The notes under the pieces were generated by a model. The model searched no databases, was not told the DNA's origin, and saw only the letters and a list, made by a program, of their open reading frames with translations. DNA of 64,000 bases from UBA6144 sp964399165 (lineage in GTDB: Bacteria > Bdellovibrionota > Bacteriovoracia > Bacteriovoracales > Bacteriovoracaceae), in NCBI GenBank assembly GCA_964399165.1, contig CAYNPO010000005.1:62001-126000 (forward strand), in the 5' to 3' direction. Positions 33,822 to 43,196 of this stretch are shown here, piece after piece (the stretch's first letter is position 1; every line of letters starts with the position of its first letter). Both the position numbers and the translations under genes were made by a program.

Positions 33822-35606
33822 GGAGGGGTCGGGCGCCTCGAACCTTACCGCCAGATAGGCGGCATGGGTTTTCGCCAGCATCTTCTCCAGTTCGGCCAAG
33901 CAAGCGGGGGCACGCCCCGGCGCAACCTGGGCGAGGGCGTGGCACAGGCGCTCCTTGGCGTGGAGGTGGAAGGGGGATTTCCTCACCGCTTCCTCTAGAT
34001 AAGGGATGGATGCGGCGGATTCGCCCTTTTGGAGTAGGGCGAGTCCCAGGATGAAATCGCAGGCGCCATATTGTAATGCGATGTCGCCCGTGGGTGTGGG
34101 TTTCTCCAAGGGAAAATCACGTCCCGGGTAAATGAAGCGAGGATCGCACCTGTAGGAGGGCTTGCCCGCGCCCGGGAGCACCTGAATGCTGAGATCACGA
34201 TACTCCAGGCGCGTTTCGTCGGGAAAGGCCGAACGTGATCCTGGCAGCATCATGAGTGGAAAACGGCCATAGTTAAAAATTCCGGTGAGACCTGGAGTGG
34301 GTCGTTCCATCACGCGGCCGGGGAACTGGCGCCCTATTTGGACGGCTCGTTCCGGGGAGATGTAGTAAGGAACCGTGAGGACATCCCTGCGCAGCCCCGC
34401 GACGCTTTGCCAGTAGCCCGCGATGAAGTGTTCCGAGTCCCCCGTCACAGCGAGTACGGCGTCAGCCGGCAGCGATTCAAGGACCTGTCGAATGCGTTCA
34501 GCAGGTACCTCGCGCAAGTCCGATCGCAAAGGGTTCCAGGTGACTAAAAGATTTAAGGCGATTTGCCCGCCTAGCAGCATCAAGACCCAAGACCGTCGTT
34601 TGCCTCGCGCCCGGCTAGCCGTCCGGATGGCCACCACCGATGTTACGAAGATAGGGAGGAGCAAGAATCGTTCGTAAACCCGTGCGCCAACGCCAACGGG
34701 ATTGATGTGGGCGGCGAACACGAAGACGAGGACGTGGAGAAGCGCCAAGGTCATGAGGCTGCCCGCACGCCTCTTCTCTGACGGTGGGAGCCCTGTCCAG
34801 GATAAAGCTGCCGCTCCGATCATCCCGACCAGGGATAGCGCGGCTTCATGAATCGTGAACCAGGCCCGCGCGGTCAAGGCCCCTTCATCACCGGTCCGCA
34901 TGAGGGAAAAAGTGCCATACTCCTGGCGCAAGAAATGCGTGATGATGTCCGGCACGCCCTCCAGCTCGCGCCATGACCATGGGGAGGATCCATCGAAGAG
35001 CAGCAGCACCGCGTATCCCAACAGTGCCGTGGCCCCGCTGGCAGTGGCCCAGACGTGGTCGCGCCATCCAGCGCGGGATTTCCAGGCAGCCCATGCGAGA
35101 ATGGGAGCCAAGAACACCACTGTATGGTGATGAAGGAGGGAGAGGGCGAGGAATACTACGAATCCTCTATGGCGGTAGAGGCGGGGACGGTAGGCAAGAA
35201 GGAGAAAGCCCGCCGCGAAAAGGGCGAGCCCCGAGAACACTTCAGGCGTTACGGCGTAGGTCCAGTACACTCGTCCCGTGGCTAACGCGCCCAACCCGAG
35301 GGCCCAGGCCCACCCTGCGCGTGGCAGGGCCCGCGCGACAATGGCCAGTGCCGCTAGGGCGAGGGCCAGGTTTAGCCAAGCAGCCCCGGTGAATGGCGTG
35401 GGCGCGGGGAGCCAACGAGCAAGATGGAAGTAAGTCACCGCCAGCGGGTAGCCGGGAGGATGCATGACACCAAGGTTCCAGCCTTGAGTGACCAGCTCTG
35501 CCGAATCACCCTCCAAGGGTAGCGCCGGACATGTGGCGAGGAAGAGCGCCAGCAATGCAAAGGCAATGACCCATCCAGCAGGGTTGACCCTGGGACTAGG
35601 ATTCAC
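33774..35606 (-). CDS. DUF2723-like GT-C fold membrane protein with TPR tail
   Basis: A 610-residue protein with about ten membrane segments in the first 340 residues. Residues about 31-55 carry LEGDSAELVTQGWNLGVMHP with PGYPL, the hallmark of DUF2723 proteins, which have the GT-C glycosyltransferase fold with an acidic residue in the first periplasmic loop. A soluble domain follows, with a TPR-like end (LALLQKGESAASIPYLEEAV near 525). It lies within the pil locus, opposite in direction, so a role in pilin or surface glycosylation is possible but inferred. GTG start at 35606 with weak ribosome binding site. Confidence 0.72.
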   Translation of the reverse strand: MNPSPRVNPAGWVIAFALLALFLATCPALPLEGDSAELVTQGWNLGVMHPPGYPLAVTYFHLARWLPAPTPFTGAAWLNLALALAALAIVARALPRAGWAWALGLGALATGRVYWTYAVTPEVFSGLALFAAGFLLLAYRPRLYRHRGFVVFLALSLLHHHTVVFLAPILAWAAWKSRAGWRDHVWATASGATALLGYAVLLLFDGSSPWSWRELEGVPDIITHFLRQEYGTFSLMRTGDEGALTARAWFTIHEAALSLVGMIGAAALSWTGLPPSEKRRAGSLMTLALLHVLVFVFAAHINPVGVGARVYERFLLLPIFVTSVVAIRTASRARGKRRSWVLMLLGGQIALNLLVTWNPLRSDLREVPAERIRQVLESLPADAVLAVTGDSEHFIAGYWQSVAGLRRDVLTVPYYISPERAVQIGRQFPGRVMERPTPGLTGIFNYGRFPLMMLPGSRSAFPDETRLEYRDLSIQVLPGAGKPSYRCDPRFIYPGRDFPLEKPTPTGDIALQYGACDFILGLALLQKGESAASIPYLEEAVRKSPFHLHAKERLCHALAQVAPGRAPACLAELEKMLAKTHAAYLAVRFEAPDPSSIEILAPHQPTAHGQ

Positions 35607-35630
35607 GTGGGGCTCTTGTTAAGCTGGGGC

Positions 35631-36395
35631 ATGCATGCATTCTACCACGCGATGGCCACGATCACAGGTGCCTTGATCGGAAGCTTCCTGAACGTTGTCA
35701 TCCACCGGCTACCACGCGGCCAGGACATGGTGGTCGCGCGTTCCGCGTGCCCCGCCTGCAGGGACCCCATCCCATTTTACCTGAACGTGCCGGTGCTTGC
35801 TTGGTTAGCCCTGCGCGGGCGCTGTCGCGCCTGCCGTGCCCCCATCCACTGGCGCTATCCGGTGGTGGAAGTCCTGATGGCGGCAGTGTTCTGGGGCGCC
35901 TTTCCCGCTGAACTCACTTCCGCCTCGCTTTACGGTTATGCCTTCACCTGTGCTTTTGCATCCATCATGGTCTGCCACTTCTTCATTGATCTCGAGCACC
36001 GCCTTTTGTTGGACAAGCTGAACCTGGCATTACTGTTGTTGGTCCTTCCCCATGGATTGGTGTTCCAGCCTGCGGGGCATTGGTTCTGGGGAGCCGTTAT
36101 TGGTCTTGGCGGGCCGTTCCTGGTGGCCTGGGCCTTCTACAAGCTGAAAGGCCAAGTGGGGCTTGGAGGCGGGGACATCAAACTTTGGGGTGTACTTGGT
36201 TTCTTGCTCGGCCCCCGCGGCATTGTGGAGAATATCTTCTGGAGCTGCATGCTAGGTTCCCTCGTGGGAATAGGCCTGATGATGCTCAAGCGGTACGACC
36301 GTAGCAAGGGCATCCCCTTTGGTCCTTTCATCATTGTGGTGAGCCTGCTGCAACTTTTTAGCCCCTCACTCCTCCGCCAGTTCGCAATTTTCTGA
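35631..36395 (+). CDS. pilD: Prepilin peptidase / N-methyltransferase PilD
   Basis: A 254-residue PilD. N-terminal GALIGSFLNVVIHRLPRG, then the zinc-binding cysteines in CPACRDPIPFYLNVPVLAW ... CRACRAPI, and the two aspartate motifs FIDLEHRLLLD and GLGGGDIKLWG needed for prepilin cleavage. It removes the leader of PilA and methylates the new N-terminal Phe. The ATG at 35631 is used; GTG at 35607 and ATG at 35652 are alternatives. It is divergent from the GT-C-like gene and followed by a promoter for pilM. Confidence 0.92.
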   Translation: MHAFYHAMATITGALIGSFLNVVIHRLPRGQDMVVARSACPACRDPIPFYLNVPVLAWLALRGRCRACRAPIHWRYPVVEVLMAAVFWGAFPAELTSASLYGYAFTCAFASIMVCHFFIDLEHRLLLDKLNLALLLLVLPHGLVFQPAGHWFWGAVIGLGGPFLVAWAFYKLKGQVGLGGGDIKLWGVLGFLLGPRGIVENIFWSCMLGSLVGIGLMMLKRYDRSKGIPFGPFIIVVSLLQLFSPSLLRQFAIF

Positions 36396-36441
36396 GGAGG
36401 AGATCCCGACGAAAACGGTTGGGGGGCGCCATCCTAAATAC

Positions 36442-36471
36442 TTGAAGCTCCATGCGCGCGCTGCCTATAAT
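36442..36471 (+). promoter_or_regulatory. Sigma-70 promoter of pilMNOPQ
   Basis: TTGAAG at 36442-36447, an 18-base spacer and a perfect TATAAT at 36466-36471. It lies about 28 bases before the first pilM start candidate and would give a short leader. Confidence 0.7.
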
Positions 36472-36498
36472 TGTCACAGGGAATAAATCGTTCGGACG

Positions 36499-37590
36499 GT
36501 GGTGCCAGTGCCTTCGTTGCAAGAAAAAATCCAAGAGCTCCTGGGAGGGTTGGCTCCAGGCCCCGCCGTGGGGCTGGACCTAGGTTCCCATAGCATCAAG
36601 ATCTGCGAGATGTCCGGCACCAAGGGCAAGCTCAAGATCGAGCGTTTCGCCATCGTTCCCTTGAGTGAAGCCGCCATCATCGAGGATGAATTCCAGAAAC
36701 CCGAAGAACTCGTTGAGGCCATCAACGCGGCTTTGCGGCTATCTGGCGTGAAGGCTAAGAACGTGACCATTGGCCTTTTTGGCCAGAACACGATGACCAA
36801 GCGCCTGTCTGTTCCCGAGGGCACCGACGAGGAGATCGAGGACCACATCATGTGGGAATCCGAGCAGTACATCCCCTTCGGGGCCGATGAGTCTGAGATT
36901 GATTTCCATGTCATTGGCGACACCGAGGGGGGAGGGAAGGACACCCTCGTGGTTGCGGCCCGCACCGAGATCGTCGAGCGCTTCCAAGATCTGGTCAAGG
37001 AAGCCAAGCTGGTGGCCAAGAACGTGGACCTGAACGTGGTTGCCCTCTCGAACATTTTCGAGATGACCGCCGTCGCCGCGAATCCCGACTTGGAAGAAGG
37101 GGCCATTTTGCTCGATTGGGGGGCCCAAAGCGTGAAAGTCGTCGTCTACCGCGGGGGTGGTCCGATCTTCACCAAGGAACTCCCAGTGGGCGGTAGTCTC
37201 ATCACCGAGGAGATTCAGCGGCAAATGGCGGTGAGCTACGAGGAGGCGGAGGACCTGAAAACCGCCCAGGACGCCAAGGGCAACCTGCCGGAGGAAGTGC
37301 TCGGCATCATCCAGGGTCTACTGGAGGGCCACATCGCCGAGGTGAAGAAGAACCTCAACTTCTACATATCAGCCAGCTCCACCGAGCAGATTCAGCATTG
37401 TTTCCTCATGGGCGGCGGTTCGCGCATGCCCCTGCTTCGTCGGATGCTCGCCGATTCGCTCGGCATGGAGGTCCAGCTGTTCAACCCTTTCGAACACGGG
37501 GTGAAACCTCCCACGGGCCCGATGGCCGATAACGCCGACCACATTGCGGCGGTTGGTCTGGTCGCCATGGGCCTGGGGCTGAGGAAATGA
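36499..37590 (+). CDS. pilM: Type IV pilus assembly ATPase-fold protein PilM
   Basis: A 363-residue actin-like PilM. Residues about 23-32 read AVGLDLGSHSIKI (phosphate-1 loop); later elements are ILLDWGAQSVKVVVYRGGG (phosphate-2 region) and CFLMGGGSRMPLLRRML (adenosine region). PilM is cytosolic and binds the N-terminus of PilN. The start is GTG; three in-frame GTGs (36499, 36502, 36508) lie close together and none has a clear Shine-Dalgarno, so the exact start is uncertain by a few residues. Confidence 0.93.
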   Translation: MVPVPSLQEKIQELLGGLAPGPAVGLDLGSHSIKICEMSGTKGKLKIERFAIVPLSEAAIIEDEFQKPEELVEAINAALRLSGVKAKNVTIGLFGQNTMTKRLSVPEGTDEEIEDHIMWESEQYIPFGADESEIDFHVIGDTEGGGKDTLVVAARTEIVERFQDLVKEAKLVAKNVDLNVVALSNIFEMTAVAANPDLEEGAILLDWGAQSVKVVVYRGGGPIFTKELPVGGSLITEEIQRQMAVSYEEAEDLKTAQDAKGNLPEEVLGIIQGLLEGHIAEVKKNLNFYISASSTEQIQHCFLMGGGSRMPLLRRMLADSLGMEVQLFNPFEHGVKPPTGPMADNADHIAAVGLVAMGLGLRK

Positions 37591-37594
37591 CCGC

Positions 37595-38185
37595 ATGATT
37601 GAGATTAACCTCAGTACGACCCAGAAGCCGCTCGACCTCGCCAACGTGGGCGGGATGGACCTCTCCAAGGTCAACGTCAAGCTGGTGTTGGGTGCGCTGG
37701 TGGTTCTCTACTTACCCGATTTCTACCTGAACTCGATGTTCCAGGAGGAGATCGCCGCTCAACAGTCCAGGTTCGAGGAGTTGCAAGCCGAGCGCACCAA
37801 GCTTAAACGCCAGGTGGATGGCCTGCAGGAGTACGATCGGCAGATCCAGGCGTTGCGGCGCCAAGAACAGAAGCTGAAGGACAAGCTTGAAGTTGTCCGC
37901 AGCATCTTGGGCAAGCGGCAGAACCCCTGGACCATCCTAGAATATGTCGCCCGCAACATACCCCAGGACGTCTGGTTGCGTGAGGTTGTGTTCGAGAACA
38001 ACAAGCTCACTTTCCGGGGACTCTCCACCGACTACACTCCCCAGGGGATCTTCCTGGAGAACCTCAAGAAGTCGGTCTTCTTCGAGAAAAACATCTCTTA
38101 CCTCAAGACGCCTTCGAGTAATCCGGACGAGAAGAACCTCGCACCCTTCGAGATTACCGCGACGGTGGCGAGGTTCGATCCATGA
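37595..38185 (+). CDS. pilN: Type IV pilus assembly protein PilN
   Basis: A 196-residue PilN. It starts MIEINLSTTQKPL, the short N-terminal peptide that binds PilM (INLL-type motif), followed by one membrane segment (about 33-50), a coiled coil (about 50-95) and a small periplasmic alpha/beta domain. It connects the cytosolic PilM ring to PilO. It lies four bases after pilM and overlaps pilO by four bases. Confidence 0.93.
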   Translation: MIEINLSTTQKPLDLANVGGMDLSKVNVKLVLGALVVLYLPDFYLNSMFQEEIAAQQSRFEELQAERTKLKRQVDGLQEYDRQIQALRRQEQKLKDKLEVVRSILGKRQNPWTILEYVARNIPQDVWLREVVFENNKLTFRGLSTDYTPQGIFLENLKKSVFFEKNISYLKTPSSNPDEKNLAPFEITATVARFDP

Positions 38186-38868
38186 AGTCGTTGGTCGGCA
38201 AGTTCCTGGCTCAGCTCCATTGGATCATCCTGGTCTACGCGGCGTGGTCGATTTACACGGTTTGGGAGGAGCATCAGACCAATGCCGCCAACATCACGGC
38301 GCAGATGCCCGAGCTTGAGCAGGAGATCGCCAAGTCGCGCAAGCGTTTGGCCGACATCGAAAACTACCGCAAGAACATCGAGGCTTCGCGAAAGAACGTG
38401 GAGGAGGTGTTCAAGAACATCGAAAAGGTACAGCGTCAGCTCCCCGCCGAGGTCAGCGACATAGGCGTGCTCGATTTCCTGGCGCGGGAAGGTCGTGCCC
38501 TCAATATCCTGCGCCTCGAACCCACCCCGCTTCCCGAGGTCCCCCAGGGGTTTTATGTGGCGAAACCTTACGAGCTGAAGGGGGAGGGGACATTCCTCCA
38601 GTTCCTTATTTTCATGGAGCGGTTGGCGGTTGCCGAACGGCTCTTCAACATCCCCAAATTCACCCTGTCCACACCGGAAGGTCCCCAGAAGGGCAGATTC
38701 AAAGTGATCAACTTCACTGCGGTGGTGGAGACTTTCAAGTATAACGCCGGCCACAAGGAATCCAGTGGTCTGGATGAAATTGACGCCCAGTTCAACGGCT
38801 CCGCCTCTGAACCGGCGCCTCGCCGGCGCCGGCCCAAGCAAAGTGGAAGGGGGGACGTGGATGAGTAA
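38182..38868 (+). CDS. pilO: Type IV pilus assembly protein PilO
   Basis: A 228-residue PilO with one N-terminal membrane segment (about 10-27), a coiled coil (about 35-90) and a ferredoxin-like periplasmic domain with YVAKPYELKGEGTFLQFLIF near 130-150. The C-terminal 25 residues are Pro/Arg rich. It dimerises with PilN to form the inner-membrane alignment complex. ATGA overlap with pilN; eight-base overlap with pilP. Confidence 0.92.
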   Translation: MKSLVGKFLAQLHWIILVYAAWSIYTVWEEHQTNAANITAQMPELEQEIAKSRKRLADIENYRKNIEASRKNVEEVFKNIEKVQRQLPAEVSDIGVLDFLAREGRALNILRLEPTPLPEVPQGFYVAKPYELKGEGTFLQFLIFMERLAVAERLFNIPKFTLSTPEGPQKGRFKVINFTAVVETFKYNAGHKESSGLDEIDAQFNGSASEPAPRRRRPKQSGRGDVDE

Positions 38869-39322
38869 TTACCTGGCTCTCGTCATCGCTTTTGCGTGGA
38901 CCGTCTCCGCAGCCGCTCAGTCCTCCCGCATGCGCGAGATATTTTCCGACAAGACCAAGATCGAACGGCCTTTTGACCTGCGTGACCCCTTCAAAGCGCC
39001 CTTCATCAAGGGACAGGACAAGGAGGGCCGCGCCTCGCGTACCCTCATGAGGGACGGCGTTTACACTAACGTGGAGCCGACCGGCGACATCGACATCACG
39101 AAGCTGCAGGTCGTGGGGGTGATGATCGGAAAAGAGCGACGGGCCATGGCCCGCGTGGAAGGCCGCAAGGACATCATCACCCTCCGGGAGGGTATGCGCC
39201 TTGGGAAGGACAACGCCGAGCTTAAGGCGATCCACCCCGGTGGCATCATCCTGGTGGAGAAGCTGGTGAACGTGTACGGAGAAGAAGAATATTTGGAGAC
39301 AGTGATCCCTATCACCCCTTAA
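38861..39322 (+). CDS. pilP: Type IV pilus pilotin-like protein PilP
   Basis: A 153-residue periplasmic protein with a signal peptide (about 1-19, ending AAA-Q) and the PilP core RDPFKAPF ... TGDIDITKLQVVGVMIGKERRAMARVEG. Most PilP proteins are lipoproteins; here the cleavage region has no cysteine, so it is probably a soluble or transiently anchored version. PilP connects PilN/PilO to the secretin PilQ. The ATG at 38861 with GGAAGGGGGG upstream is preferred to a longer frame that overlaps pilO. Confidence 0.9.
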   Translation: MSNYLALVIAFAWTVSAAAQSSRMREIFSDKTKIERPFDLRDPFKAPFIKGQDKEGRASRTLMRDGVYTNVEPTGDIDITKLQVVGVMIGKERRAMARVEGRKDIITLREGMRLGKDNAELKAIHPGGIILVEKLVNVYGEEEYLETVIPITP

Positions 39323-39367
39323 ACTGGAAGGGAGCACCGTCCCATGGGACCCAACAGGAAAGTAAGC

Positions 39368-41185
39368 ATGAGAAACCTCCTCACCGCCGCCCTGCTGCTC
39401 GCCTCGACACGTGCCTGGCCCCAGCAGATCAAAAGCGTCAACTTCCTCCAAGAGGGCGAGGTCAGCAAGCTCGTACTCGAGTTGGACGCGCCCGTGGTCG
39501 CCGAACGTTTCCACGTCCAGGACGACAAACAGATCATCCTCGACGTGAAGAACGCCAAGGCTGACCCCAAGGTGCTCCGTGGGATTGACACTTCCGAGTT
39601 CAACGGTGCTGCCGTTTACATCTCCGGCTATCCCCGCCCGGGAGCTCCCTCCGACCTGCGTTTCGCCATTCAGTTGCGAGACAACGTGCGCTCGATCCTG
39701 GAAACCCAAGGCAACAAACTGGTCCTGAGCATCGAGAACCGCTTCGGCGTCTTCTCCCGCGGTAAGCTCGAAGGGCAGTCCTCCGGCGTGAAGACTTCTG
39801 CCGCGGAGGCAGCCCCCACCGCCGAGGACCGCCTGCGCCTTCACGTGCCCAAATCCTCCGCCGTGGAGGACATCCTTGAGAATCTCACCCTCTCGGGCCC
39901 CAAGAAATACATCGGCAAGCGCATCTCCATCAATGTGAAGGACATTCCGCTCAAGGAACTCCTCGGCATGATCGCCGATACCTCAGGGTTCAACATCATC
40001 ATCGACTCCGCCGTCGACAAGGTTCCGCCCCTGACCCTCTCCCTCACCAACATCCCCTGGGACCAAGCGTTGGATACCATCCTCACTCTCTCCAAGCTGG
40101 TGGCCACGAAGAACGCCAACATCCTTTCCGTGAAGACGGTCGAACAGGCCACCGCGGAGAAGAAGGCCATGGCGGAAGCCGAAAAGCTCAAACTCGGGCT
40201 GGAGCCTCTGGTCACGAAAGTCTTCGCCATCAGCTACGCCGACTTGCCTAGCCTGCAGACCATCATCAAGGACTATCTCACGCCCGAGCGCGGAACCATG
40301 CAACAGGACGTGCGCACCAACAGCCTGATCGTGAAGGACACCGTCGACTCCATCGAACGCATCAAGAAGATAGTGGAACTGCTGGACACGCAGACTCCGC
40401 AAATTCTCATCGAGTCCAAGATCGTGGAAGCAACCGCTGGCCAGTCCAAGCGGATGGGGCTCACCAACGGACTCCAATTCGGATATGATCCAGTCCGCAT
40501 CAATGCAGTGGGGAATCCCGTGCCCGTGGGGCCGGGCTTTAGCTTCTCCAGCGCCCCAGGTAGCAATGCCCCCGGCTTCATGGGGTTCACCATCCAGACC
40601 TACAAGCGCCTCTCAAACCTCAACTTCACCTTGGAGATGATGGAGAGTGAGTCCAAGGCCCGAATCGTGACGGCGCCCAAGGTGATCACGCAGAATAAAA
40701 AACCCGCCAACATCAGCAGCACCGAAACCGTGAACTTCCTGGTCGTGGCCCCCCAGGTCGGTGGGATTAACACCGCCTCCATCGTTCCGGTTTCCATCAC
40801 CCTCAACCTCACGGTAACCCCACAAGTTACCAACGAGGGCGCAATCAACATGGACGTGGAATTGCAAAAGGGCAGTTTTGGCGCCCAATCCGCACCCACC
40901 GCACCGCCCGCCACCATCCAGCGCCAGCTGCGCACCAACGTGCTCGTCGACAATGGATCCACCGTGGTCCTGGGAGGCCTTTACAGCTCTTCCAGCACCG
41001 AGAGCCACAGCGGTGTGCCGTTCTTGAAAGACCTGCCCTTGGTGGGCTGGCTCTTCCGCACGCCTTATAACCCCACCGAAAACCGTAACGAGCTCCTGGT
41101 GTTTCTCACTCCGCGGATCATCAACCAGGAAGAAGCCGGGATGAGCGAGCGCGGCGCCGCCGCTTCGACCGCCACCCGGTTGTAG
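39368..41185 (+). CDS. pilQ: Type IV pilus secretin PilQ
   Basis: A 605-residue secretin: signal peptide (about 1-18), one AMIN domain (about 20-125, peptidoglycan binding), an STN/N0 domain (about 180-250), a secretin N1 domain (about 275-350) and the C-terminal secretin (about 370-590) with VPFLKDLPLVGWLFR and ELLVFLTPRII. It forms the outer-membrane pilus pore. An ATG at 39344 gives eight more residues, but AGGAAAG before 39368 and the clean signal peptide favour the latter. Last pil gene of the operon. Confidence 0.95.
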   Translation: MRNLLTAALLLASTRAWPQQIKSVNFLQEGEVSKLVLELDAPVVAERFHVQDDKQIILDVKNAKADPKVLRGIDTSEFNGAAVYISGYPRPGAPSDLRFAIQLRDNVRSILETQGNKLVLSIENRFGVFSRGKLEGQSSGVKTSAAEAAPTAEDRLRLHVPKSSAVEDILENLTLSGPKKYIGKRISINVKDIPLKELLGMIADTSGFNIIIDSAVDKVPPLTLSLTNIPWDQALDTILTLSKLVATKNANILSVKTVEQATAEKKAMAEAEKLKLGLEPLVTKVFAISYADLPSLQTIIKDYLTPERGTMQQDVRTNSLIVKDTVDSIERIKKIVELLDTQTPQILIESKIVEATAGQSKRMGLTNGLQFGYDPVRINAVGNPVPVGPGFSFSSAPGSNAPGFMGFTIQTYKRLSNLNFTLEMMESESKARIVTAPKVITQNKKPANISSTETVNFLVVAPQVGGINTASIVPVSITLNLTVTPQVTNEGAINMDVELQKGSFGAQSAPTAPPATIQRQLRTNVLVDNGSTVVLGGLYSSSSTESHSGVPFLKDLPLVGWLFRTPYNPTENRNELLVFLTPRIINQEEAGMSERGAAASTATRL

Positions 41186-41193
41186 GAGGCGCC

Positions 41194-42198
41194 ATGGCCC
41201 CCCGCCGGAGCCCTTCCGCGCTGCTCAGTAAGTACCTAGCCCAGTACCGCAGCCGGCCCCATTCGCGCGTCTTCGCTCCCCTGGCGGAGGCTTACCGCAA
41301 GCTGGGCATGACCGAGGAGGCGCTTAAAGTTCTACGTGAGGGTATCAAGCGAAACCCGGGTTATCCCCTGGGTTACTTGGTTCTGGCCCAATGTTATGCG
41401 GATCAATCACAGTGGGAGCGGGTGGCCCAGACCTTACGCCCCCTGGTGGCGCAACATAAAGACAACCAGGCGCTCCAACGGCTGTACGCCCAGGCTTGCC
41501 AGGAGACGGGCGACTTGCAGTTAGCACTGGAGTCCTACAAGTGGCTCCTGTTCCTGAATCCGATGGACAAGGGGCTCGCCCAAAAGGTCACCGCACTCGA
41601 GCGCGACGTCCACGCCTCTCACGGCGTGGTTCCCCGAGAAGCGGTGGTACGAGCCCCAGAGCCCGCTCCTGGTGGTTTCGGCGCCGACGACGACGATTGG
41701 GCGATGATGGACTTCGCGCCCGATTCCCCTCCCGCGCCCGTTGATGAATGGCGTATGGAGCCCCCGCCCGCCGCTCCCCGCCCTGAGGACTGGCAGGTTA
41801 TGTCCCGCGCGCTGGATGACGAGTTCTTCAGTGACGAGGAAGTGACTCCTGAAGACGCCGAGGCGCCCGCACCGCCAGAGGCGCGCCCTCTCGTGTCTCA
41901 CACCCTTGTGGACCTGTACCTCGCCCAGGACCACCTGGGGCCGGCTTTGGAGTTGCTAGAGAAGTTCGTCGAGCTCGACCCGGGTGACGAACGAAGCCGC
42001 GCTCGTCTCGGGGAGCTGCGGGCGCGCATGGCAAGCGGCAAACCGCCGGTGAATGAAGCGGAAGGCCACAACGCCCTCTTACGCCTGGTGGAGGACACGG
42101 TACAGACGCCCTCGCTTCAGAAACTGGAGAAGGCCTACCGACTTTTCTTGCAGCAACTGCAGCTGACTGCGGATGAACGGCGGGCGGGGCATGTCTAA
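41194..42198 (+). CDS. TPR-repeat protein downstream of pilQ
   Basis: A 334-residue soluble protein. The N-terminal half has about three TPR motifs (FAPLAEAYRKLGMTEEALKVL, LVLAQCYADQSQWERVAQTL and LYAQACQETGDLQLALESY). A Pro/Asp/Glu-rich linker follows (about 155-225), and then another TPR-like part (DLYLAQDHLGPALELLEKFVE). There is no signal peptide. AGGAGG lies before the ATG. It starts eight bases after pilQ, so it may be cotranscribed with the pil operon; pil-linked TPR proteins often act as assembly scaffolds, but this is not shown here. Confidence 0.8.
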   Translation: MAPRRSPSALLSKYLAQYRSRPHSRVFAPLAEAYRKLGMTEEALKVLREGIKRNPGYPLGYLVLAQCYADQSQWERVAQTLRPLVAQHKDNQALQRLYAQACQETGDLQLALESYKWLLFLNPMDKGLAQKVTALERDVHASHGVVPREAVVRAPEPAPGGFGADDDDWAMMDFAPDSPPAPVDEWRMEPPPAAPRPEDWQVMSRALDDEFFSDEEVTPEDAEAPAPPEARPLVSHTLVDLYLAQDHLGPALELLEKFVELDPGDERSRARLGELRARMASGKPPVNEAEGHNALLRLVEDTVQTPSLQKLEKAYRLFLQQLQLTADERRAGHV

Positions 42199-42625
42199 CT
42201 TCCTCATCATCAATGGCCCGAACCTGAACATGCTGGGCAAGCGCGAACCCGAGGTTTACGGCAAGGACTCTCTGGACGACGTACGCGCCCACACAGAACG
42301 AGGACTCCAGGGACTAGGCGCGCGACTTGAGTGGTTTCAGTCCAACGTCGAGGGAGAAATCGTCACGCGTTTGCAGGCCGCCGCCTCGCAAGATTGGCAC
42401 GCCGTCATCATCAACCCGGGTGGCTACGCCCACACATCCGTGGCAATTCATGACGCCATCAAAATCCTGCAAATTCCGGTGATTGAAGTCCACCTCAGCC
42501 ACGTGCATCGGCGCGAGTCCTTCCGACAGACTTTATTGACTGCCAAGGCATGCGTGGCCATAATGTCCGGGCTCGGAAAAGACGTGTACCGGCTCGCTGT
42601 GCTGTCGCAGCTCCAAAAGGACTGA
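42191..42625 (+). CDS. aroQ: 3-Dehydroquinate dehydratase, type II
   Basis: A 144-residue type II dehydroquinase, the usual length. Signature FLIINGPNLNMLGKREPEVYG (active-site Tyr23 region), INPGGYAHTSVAI, and IEVHLSHVHRRESFR with the catalytic His. It forms 3-dehydroshikimate in the shikimate pathway. The ATG at 42191 overlaps the end of the TPR gene by eight bases; a slightly longer frame exists (42173). Confidence 0.95.
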   Translation: MSNFLIINGPNLNMLGKREPEVYGKDSLDDVRAHTERGLQGLGARLEWFQSNVEGEIVTRLQAAASQDWHAVIINPGGYAHTSVAIHDAIKILQIPVIEVHLSHVHRRESFRQTLLTAKACVAIMSGLGKDVYRLAVLSQLQKD

Positions 42626-42628
42626 CCC

Positions 42629-43195
42629 ATGTACCAGACTACTGATTTCAAGAAGGGCCTTAAGATCGAGGTCGAGGGCAAACCTTACCTGATCGTGGAT
42701 TTCCAGCACGTGAATCCGGGCAAAGGCTCCGCCTTCGTGCGCACCCGCCTGAAGAACCTTGAGACCAACCAGGTGATCGAAAAGACCTTCAAGGCGGGCG
42801 TGGACACCGCCGAGACCCCGGACATCGAAGAGCGCGAGATGGAATACAACTACTCCGATCAGGACGGCTTCAACTTTATGGAGCAGACGACGTTCGAGAT
42901 GATTCACCTCTCCAATGAGCAAGTGGGGGACTACAAGTACTACCTCCAGGAAGGCATCAAGGTGTTCGTCCTGTATTACAACGGCCGCCCCATCGCCATC
43001 GAAGTCCCTAACTTCGTGAACCTGAAAGTCGAGAGCACCGACCCAGGCCTCAAAGGCGACACCGCCTCCGGCGGCAGCAAGAAGGCGATCATGAACACCG
43101 GCCTCCAGGTGAACGTCCCCCTGTTCATCAAAGAAGGGGAGATCCTTAAGATCGACACCCGCACCGGCGAGTACATGGAACGGGCGAAGGTCTGA
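42629..43195 (+). CDS. efp: Translation elongation factor P
   Basis: A 188-residue EF-P with three beta-barrel domains. The tip loop reads NPGKGSAFVR, with the Lys near residue 33 that is modified (lysylated or otherwise) in many bacteria. The C-terminal domain ends in GEILKIDTRTGEYMERAKV. EF-P relieves ribosome stalling at polyproline; several proteins of this window (for example the TPR protein at 41194) have Pro runs. Three bases after aroQ, one base before accB. Confidence 0.97.
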   Translation: MYQTTDFKKGLKIEVEGKPYLIVDFQHVNPGKGSAFVRTRLKNLETNQVIEKTFKAGVDTAETPDIEEREMEYNYSDQDGFNFMEQTTFEMIHLSNEQVGDYKYYLQEGIKVFVLYYNGRPIAIEVPNFVNLKVESTDPGLKGDTASGGSKKAIMNTGLQVNVPLFIKEGEILKIDTRTGEYMERAKV

Positions 43196-43196
43196 C

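Noticed and set aside
38792..39844. A 350-codon minus-strand frame opposite pilP/pilQ
   Set aside because: Antisense to genes with clear family matches; no ribosome binding site or motif.
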